27,863 nucleotides of DNA from CAYQJL01 sp964612295. GTDB taxonomy: Bacteria; Eisenbacteria; RBG-16-71-46; CAIMUX01; WJJG01. The stretch lies in contig CAZTDY010000055.1 in the NCBI GenBank assembly GCA_964612295.1, positions 1 through 27,863 of the forward strand, in the 5' to 3' direction. Made by a program: the position numbers and the translations under genes. Each line of letters begins with the position of its first letter. The stretch's first letter is position 1. The notes under the pieces were generated by a model. The model made no database searches. It was not told the DNA's origin and saw nothing but the letters and a program-made list of their open reading frames with translations. This document shows positions 22,746-27,863 of this stretch, piece by piece.

Positions 22746-25700
22746 ATGAGATCCACCCACCACTTCGCCTTCATCGTGCTATTAGCCCTCATGGTTTCCG
22801 CCACGGGTGTGGGGCTTGCGCGCGCCGAGCTACATGAGGTGGCCGGCAGCACGGGTGTGCCAGGCATCTCGGTCCAATCCCAGGACCCGTCGGGCGTCAA
22901 CCTCCACTTCGAGATGGGAGCCTATGCTGTCGATCCGCTGGAGATCGAGGGCGAGTCGTTTCAGAAGCTCTCCATGAGGGGAGTCTTCCTTCCAAACGAT
23001 GCGGGTTCACCGGACCTTCCGGGGATGAGCTGCTACCTGGCGATTCCGCAAGGGGCCACCGCCAGCTTCGAGATCGTCGGAAGCCGCGTGCGCACCGTGC
23101 ACGGATACAACATCGGACCCGCGCCCGTGATTCCGTTCGAGAACGATGACTCACCGCTGGTCTACAGCAAGAACATGGACATCTACGGTCGGAACGCCAA
23201 CTACCCCACCCACGAAATCATGCTCTCCGATCCGGAGAAGTTGCGCGGCGTGGATGCGGTCATGGTCGGCATCACACCGTTCCAATACAACCCGATGACG
23301 CAGGAACTGCAGATCTACACCGAACTCGACGTGCGCGTCCACTTCCATGGCGGCAACGGACAGTTCGGCCAGGATCGGCTTCGCAGCCGCCACTGGGAGC
23401 CCATCCTCCAGCAGCAGCTCGTCAACTACGAGTCGTTGCCGCAGGTGAACCTCGACCTGCCCTCGATGGACCGTTACGGGTATGAGTACATCATCATCTC
23501 GCCCGACGATCCGAGCTTCGTCGCCTGGGCCGACACACTGGCCAACTGGCGGACGCTGCAGGGCATCAAGACGGGCGTCTTCACGACCACCGACATCGGC
23601 GGCACGTCAACCACCGCTATCGAAAACTTCCTGAACGATGCCTACGATAATTGGGAAACCCCACCCGTTGCCTTCCTGATGTTGGGTGACTATCCCAGCT
23701 CGGGCTTCCGGGACACGGGGCTGGACTCGCCGTTCTGGAACGGCTACTGCGTGTCGGACAACATCTACGCCGACCGGGACGGCAACAACTTGCCCGACAT
23801 GGCACATGCGCGAATCGTCGCGCGCAATTCGGCCGAGTTGCAGACGATGATCGGCAGGATGCTCTCCTACGAGCGCACGCCGATCACCCTGCCCTCGTAC
23901 TACGACCATCCGGTGATCGCCGGCGGTTGGCAGACCGAGCGGTGGTTCATCCTCTGCACCGAAATTTGTCTGGGACACCAGGTCAACGTGCTGGGCAAGG
24001 ATCCCATTCGCGAATACGCGATCTACTCCGGCTCGCCGACCACCTGGTCATCAAACCAGAACACCTACATGCTGCTCGACTACTTCGGGCCCAATGGGTT
24101 GGGTTACATCCCCGCGACGCCCGATCACCTCACCGACTGGGGCGCCAATGCAGCGCGGCTGAATGCCGATCTCAACGCAGGCGCCTACATGGTCCTGCAT
24201 CGTGACCATGGCGGCGAAACAGGGTGGGGCGAGCCAGACTATGACAATGCGGATCTGAACGGCCTCTACACCGACCTCTATCCCTTTGTCTTCAGCATCA
24301 ACTGCCTGACGGGCAAGTACAACTACAGCGGCGAGTGCTTCTCCGAGAAGTGGCATCGCATGGAGCACGGTTGTGTGGGCGTGGTGGCCGCGTCGGAGAT
24401 CTCCTACTCCTTCGTGAATGACACGTTCATCTTCGGGATGATGGATGGACTCTGGTTCAACTTCATGCCGGAAGAAGACGTCCTTCCGCTGGAGCAGGAG
24501 CCGCTGCGGACCGCCTTCGCCATGTGCAATGGAAAACACTTCCTGCAACAGAGCAGCTGGCCCTACAACACGGAACACAAGATCTACACGCACCACCTGT
24601 TCCATCACCACGGCGATGCGTTCCTTCAGATGTACTCCGAGGTCCCGCAGCTCCTGACCGTGGTGCATGACGGGATCCTCTTCACAGACACGCCCACCTT
24701 CGCGATCCAGGCCGACGCGGGCGCTCTGATCTCGCTCACGGTGAACGGCGAGATCATCGGGGTGGCCACGGCGACCGGCATGATGCAGGACGTCGAGGTC
24801 ATTCCTCAGGCCGAGCCGTGTGACATGGTGCTCACGGTGACGAAGGCAAACAGCTATCGGCACATTGAAATCGTTCCGGTGCTCCCGCCGAGCGGTCCCT
24901 ACCTGATTGTCGGTGACCTGACGGTGGACGACGACCTCTCGGGCGACAGCAACGGGAACGCCGACCAAGACTGCGACGCCGGTGAGACGATCGAGATGAT
25001 CGTCGGGCTGGAGAACGTCGGGACCGAGGTGGCCACGAATGTACGGGCGACGCTGACCTGCCTCGACCCGCATATCACCATCCTCGATGACTACGAGGAC
25101 TACGGCGACATTCCGGCCGGGGTTGAGCTGAACTGCGCCGAGGACTTCGACATCGATATCGCGGCGACGTGCCCCGACGGACACATCTGCACGTTCACCA
25201 TGGTGATCGAGTCAGACAACCGTATGACCTGGGAGAAGACGTTCAATGCCGCGATCGAGGCTCCGGTGATGGAGTTCGTCAGCTGCACGATCGACGACAC
25301 CGCGGGCGGGAACGGCAATGGCCGCATCGAACCTGGCGAGACGGTTCTGATGTACGTGACGCTCGGCAATGTCGGTTCCGAGGACGCGACCGAAGTCGAC
25401 GTGAATCTGGCGATCTCACATCCTGAGGTCGACGTGCTTCAGTTCGATAGCCAGATCCCGATTCTGCCGGCCGGCATGGAAATGCAGGCCGCGACCCCGT
25501 TCGAAGTCATGGTGACCGGGGCCTATCCCGATCCCGACATGCTGCACGGCATGCTGTATCTCCGCGCCGATTGGGGCCAGGCGGCCGATTGCGGATTCCA
25601 GGTGCCGGTAGGCGGGTTCTTCGACGAGATGGAACAGGGCCCCGGAAATTGGAGCAGCTACGTCGTGACGATTGGCTACGCCGATCAGTGGCATCAGTCC

Positions 25701-26477
25701 ACCACACGCAACTTCACCCCGGGTGGTACCTATAGCTGGAAGTTCGGCGACACGGCGACTGGTGACTACGCCGACCAGTCCGACGGCGCGCTCGAATCCG
25801 AGGCCGTGACGCTGCGGCCGGTCTCGACCCTGCGATTCCATCACTGGATGGAGGCCGAGACGAGCAGCTACTGGACCGGCTACTGCTACGACGGCGGGAT
25901 GGTCGAGATGTCTGTGGACGGCGGCGTCTGGGAGCAGATCTTCCCGGTCGGCGGTTACAACTTCCTCATCCGTGACGGAAGCGTCCCGGGACCGTGGCCG
26001 GCCGAGACCGAAGTCTGGTCGGGGAACATCAACTGGCAGGAGGTCGTGTTCGAACTGAACGGCCTCGTGGGTGATGCCCGCTTCCGCTTCCGCTTCGGTA
26101 GCGATGGTGCGACCGGAGGAGAGGGTTGGTATGTCGACGATCTCGAGTTCACCGGATATGGTGATCAGTTCTCCGACGGCGAGGTCATCCCGCTGAATCT
26201 GACACCCGTGTTGGGTCAGAACTACCCGAACCCGTTTGCTCCTTCGACGACCATCGGCTTCCGTCTGCCGGAGCGTTCGGACGTCAAGCTCCGCATCTAT
26301 GACCTGAGCGGGCGTCTGGTGCGCACGCTGGTCGACGGTGCGGTCCCGTCGGGCGAGCATATGATCACCTGGGATGGGAACGACAACAGCGGTGACGAGG
26401 TCAGCTCAGGTGTCTACTTCTATAGCTTCGAGAAGGACAACCTGGTCGAGACTCGCAAGATGATTCTGGCCCGATAA
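22746..26477 (+). CDS. Secreted gingipain-like (C25) cysteine protease with FlgD-Ig C-terminal domain
   Basis: 1243 aa. ATG 22746 has an AAGGAGG SD and opens on a signal peptide (FAFIVLLALMVSATGVGLARA). A propeptide region follows (LPNDAGSPDLPGMSCYLAIP, VMVGITPFQYNPMTQELQIY), then the C25 catalytic region, starting at YEYIIISPDDPSFVAWADTL. The dyad is probably His488 (LHRDHGGETGWG) and Cys520 (FSINCLTGKYN), as in gingipains, with GCVGVVAASEISY behind. An Ig-like domain, two APHP/CARDB-like repeats (DCDAGETIEMIVGLENVGTE and RIEPGETVLMYVTLGNVGSE) and a jelly-roll region come next. The FlgD-Ig domain closes the protein (NYPNPFAPSTTIGFRLPE, YDLSGRLVRTL, TWDGNDNSG). It should be surface-exposed or released and degrade proteins outside the cell. 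A very strong terminator follows. Confidence 0.93.
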   Translation: MRSTHHFAFIVLLALMVSATGVGLARAELHEVAGSTGVPGISVQSQDPSGVNLHFEMGAYAVDPLEIEGESFQKLSMRGVFLPNDAGSPDLPGMSCYLAIPQGATASFEIVGSRVRTVHGYNIGPAPVIPFENDDSPLVYSKNMDIYGRNANYPTHEIMLSDPEKLRGVDAVMVGITPFQYNPMTQELQIYTELDVRVHFHGGNGQFGQDRLRSRHWEPILQQQLVNYESLPQVNLDLPSMDRYGYEYIIISPDDPSFVAWADTLANWRTLQGIKTGVFTTTDIGGTSTTAIENFLNDAYDNWETPPVAFLMLGDYPSSGFRDTGLDSPFWNGYCVSDNIYADRDGNNLPDMAHARIVARNSAELQTMIGRMLSYERTPITLPSYYDHPVIAGGWQTERWFILCTEICLGHQVNVLGKDPIREYAIYSGSPTTWSSNQNTYMLLDYFGPNGLGYIPATPDHLTDWGANAARLNADLNAGAYMVLHRDHGGETGWGEPDYDNADLNGLYTDLYPFVFSINCLTGKYNYSGECFSEKWHRMEHGCVGVVAASEISYSFVNDTFIFGMMDGLWFNFMPEEDVLPLEQEPLRTAFAMCNGKHFLQQSSWPYNTEHKIYTHHLFHHHGDAFLQMYSEVPQLLTVVHDGILFTDTPTFAIQADAGALISLTVNGEIIGVATATGMMQDVEVIPQAEPCDMVLTVTKANSYRHIEIVPVLPPSGPYLIVGDLTVDDDLSGDSNGNADQDCDAGETIEMIVGLENVGTEVATNVRATLTCLDPHITILDDYEDYGDIPAGVELNCAEDFDIDIAATCPDGHICTFTMVIESDNRMTWEKTFNAAIEAPVMEFVSCTIDDTAGGNGNGRIEPGETVLMYVTLGNVGSEDATEVDVNLAISHPEVDVLQFDSQIPILPAGMEMQAATPFEVMVTGAYPDPDMLHGMLYLRADWGQAADCGFQVPVGGFFDEMEQGPGNWSSYVVTIGYADQWHQSTTRNFTPGGTYSWKFGDTATGDYADQSDGALESEAVTLRPVSTLRFHHWMEAETSSYWTGYCYDGGMVEMSVDGGVWEQIFPVGGYNFLIRDGSVPGPWPAETEVWSGNINWQEVVFELNGLVGDARFRFRFGSDGATGGEGWYVDDLEFTGYGDQFSDGEVIPLNLTPVLGQNYPNPFAPSTTIGFRLPERSDVKLRIYDLSGRLVRTLVDGAVPSGEHMITWDGNDNSGDEVSSGVYFYSFEKDNLVETRKMILAR

Positions 26478-26501
26478 GTTCGATTTCGCTCCAACGCTCA
26501 G

Positions 26502-26537
26502 CCGCCCGGTTCGCAACGCCTGCGAGCCGGGCGGTTT
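26502..26537 (+). terminator. Strong rho-independent terminator after the C25 protease
   Basis: A 14-pair stem: CCGCCCGGTTCGCA (26502-26515) with TGCGAGCCGGGCGG (26521-26534), one G-U pair, five-base loop, followed by TTT. It lies 24 bases after the stop codon. Confidence 0.85.
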
Positions 26538-26554
26538 GCCGTATCGGCAGGGGC

Positions 26555-26583
26555 TTGTGTCCCGGTCCGTCTCTCTCTAGAAT
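26555..26583 (+). promoter_or_regulatory. Sigma-70-like promoter of the BNR lipoprotein gene
   Basis: TTGTGT (26555-26560), exactly 17 bases, then TAGAAT (26578-26583). It starts just after the preceding terminator and leaves a leader of about 30 bases before the AGAGGAGG SD and ATG 26622. Confidence 0.6.
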
Positions 26584-26621
26584 GCCCGCACAATGATCTG
26601 ACCGCCTAAGAGGAGGATGAG

Positions 26622-27770
26622 ATGTTAGGGACGTTCGGCCATAGAGGTCGCCTGGCCGCCTGGATCACGATCTGCGCGGGAGCGGCTACGCTGTTCCTCG
26701 GTATCGGCTGCGAGAAGGAAGAGTCGGCCTTCCGGGCCCGGCTGTCGACGGAAACCGACCTCTATCCTCCCCTCGAACTCGTTCGCGCCGCCGGGGGGGA
26801 TCTGATCGCCCTGGCGACGGAAGGGATCGATCGGACGTTCGCTTTCTACCGCTCGGCCAATGACGGCCAGACCTGGGAACGCTGGATCTCCATTCCCACC
26901 CCTCCCACCGGCGACGGGCCAGTGGATCTGGCAGTCGGCGGATCTCACCTGGCGATGGTGACAACCGGGGACCAGCAGCTCTGGGTCGGAACGATCCCGG
27001 CGGCCAATGTGGAGTCGCCCACCTGGGCCACAACGACGGTCACGACCGAGCTGCCCATCCTGTCCGCAGGCGTCGCATTGCTCGCGCGCGATTCCGAAGC
27101 CACCCCGGCAGTCCATGTCGTCTATCTCACGGGTTCGCTGGAGGACAGCGTTCGGATGATCACCCAGGTGCGATCACCGGATGCGGGCGCAACCTGGCTC
27201 CCACCCCAGGTGATCACGACCGGGGTCATCGATGGTGTGACGCTCGAGACGCGGCCGGATGGCTTGGGTCCGGTGGACGTCGGATACATGCGCGATGGAC
27301 TCTACCGCTGGCGCGGGATTTCAGAGGCCGATACGACCGACGAATTCAAAATCAGGCTGCAGGTTGCGCCCGGGTCCCGCAATCGCCTGGCTCGACTCGA
27401 ACGGAATGTGATTGCCGCCGGGGAGAGTGAGCGCCACCAGGTGGTGTGCGCCTACTCCGACAACGCGGGGCGTAACTGGGGCCGTGCAATGGCCCTGGCC
27501 CGCGAGTCACAAACCCGGCGCGATGCGGATATCGATGCGGGCTTTGGACTCTACTGGGTCACGTACGTCGCCCATGATTCGGTGCTGGTCGTGCGGACCG
27601 CCACGGATCCGCGCTCGCCGCGCAACTGGAGTCCGGGTATCTGGATCGCGCGGGGGGAGACCGTCGGATATCCATACATCGTGGCGATGCCGGATAGTAC
27701 TGCGGGCGTTCTTCATGCGGCTCCCGAAGGACGCGTTTTCTTCAGCCACGTACAGAAGCCCGAGGATTGA
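26622..27770 (+). CDS. Lipoprotein with BNR/Asp-box repeats (sialidase-like propeller fold)
   Basis: 382 aa. The signal sequence (AAWITICAGAATLFLGIGC) ends in a lipobox LGIGC, so the mature protein should start with a lipid-modified Cys at about residue 29. The rest carries Asp-box repeats: SANDGQTWERW, SPDAGATWLPP and SDNAGRNWGRA, the SxDxGxTW pattern of six-bladed sialidase and related propellers. Between them lie blade-like stretches (LVRAAGGDLIALATEG, LAVGGSHLAMVTTG, AGFGLYWVTYVAHD). I do not see the arginine triad and nucleophile set that would make it an active sialidase, so binding or an unknown enzyme activity is equally likely. The SD AGAGGAGG sits seven bases before the ATG. It stands alone between a terminator and the window end. 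Confidence 0.85.
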   Translation: MLGTFGHRGRLAAWITICAGAATLFLGIGCEKEESAFRARLSTETDLYPPLELVRAAGGDLIALATEGIDRTFAFYRSANDGQTWERWISIPTPPTGDGPVDLAVGGSHLAMVTTGDQQLWVGTIPAANVESPTWATTTVTTELPILSAGVALLARDSEATPAVHVVYLTGSLEDSVRMITQVRSPDAGATWLPPQVITTGVIDGVTLETRPDGLGPVDVGYMRDGLYRWRGISEADTTDEFKIRLQVAPGSRNRLARLERNVIAAGESERHQVVCAYSDNAGRNWGRAMALARESQTRRDADIDAGFGLYWVTYVAHDSVLVVRTATDPRSPRNWSPGIWIARGETVGYPYIVAMPDSTAGVLHAAPEGRVFFSHVQKPED

Positions 27771-27863
27771 TCCTGCCCGCTCGCGGGTCAATTGGACCGC
27801 CCGGCTCTCCAGTCTTTTCCAATCCAGGAATGAGCCTGAAGGGTTTTTGTCTTCCAACAGGGG

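Noticed and set aside
1..27863. CRISPR arrays, tRNA or rRNA genes, insertion sequences, phage integration marks
   Set aside because: No regularly spaced direct repeats, no tRNA-like or rRNA-like sequence, and no transposase or integrase motif was seen on either strand.

Overview
The window is a GC-rich bacterial chromosome segment with tightly packed, well-spaced genes that mostly carry clear Shine-Dalgarno (SD) sites. Three large secreted proteins (a beta-helix protein, a papain-like protease and a gingipain-like protease) end in the same FlgD-Ig/sorting-like C-terminal domain, with motifs of the kind NPFAP, YDxSGRLxRT and TWxGxDxxG. Together with a nine-heme cytochrome, NrfD/HybB membrane proteins and a periplasmic-propeller hybrid kinase, this suggests an uncultivated-type lineage of the FCB group or a neighbour (Eisenbacteria- or Krumholzibacteriota-like). 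That placement is inference; no rRNA or marker gene is present.

Layout. 1-3563 (+): a hybrid two-component sensor with Reg_prop propeller, Y_Y_Y, HisKA/HATPase and receiver domains, split by an in-frame TAG and by a frameshift in a run of nine C. 3593-5185 (-): a secreted beta-helix protein. 5262-8424 (-): redox module A, made of a Tat-exported four-cluster ferredoxin, a HybB/NrfD quinone-site membrane protein, a 42-aa membrane peptide and a nonaheme cytochrome c. 8425-8770: a divergent control region with a near-consensus sigma-54 promoter firing rightward. 8771-12753 (+): redox module B, made of a 69-aa membrane protein, a cysteine-rich GcvH-like protein, a membrane-anchored GcvH-like protein, a four-cluster ferredoxin without a Tat signal and a second HybB/NrfD protein. 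12750-17748 (-): a control block of a radical SAM protein, a histidine kinase with periplasmic heme motifs, an archaemetzincin and an NtrC-type sigma-54 activator; the last three overlap by 4 bases at each junction. 17894-20008 (+): a C1A protease. 20494-22442 (-): a sodium/solute symporter with a 57-aa membrane partner. 22746-26477 (+): a C25 gingipain-like protease. 26622-27770 (+): a lipoprotein with BNR/Asp-box repeats.

How it may work together. Module A looks like a quinone/periplasmic-cytochrome oxidoreductase of the Hmc/Cbc/HybAB kind: NrfD handles quinone, the ferredoxin relays electrons and the nonaheme cytochrome connects to periplasmic partners. Module B has the same ferredoxin and NrfD core, but its cytochrome is replaced by two GcvH-fold proteins that both lack the lipoyl-lysine, one of them with a duplicated cysteine-rich N-terminal domain. 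The adjacent heme-bearing kinase and sigma-54 activator, plus the sigma-54 promoter in front of module B, suggest that periplasmic redox state controls module B. This paired-module, redox-sensed system with non-lipoylated GcvH-like subunits and an archaemetzincin inside the signalling operon is the most novel part of the window.
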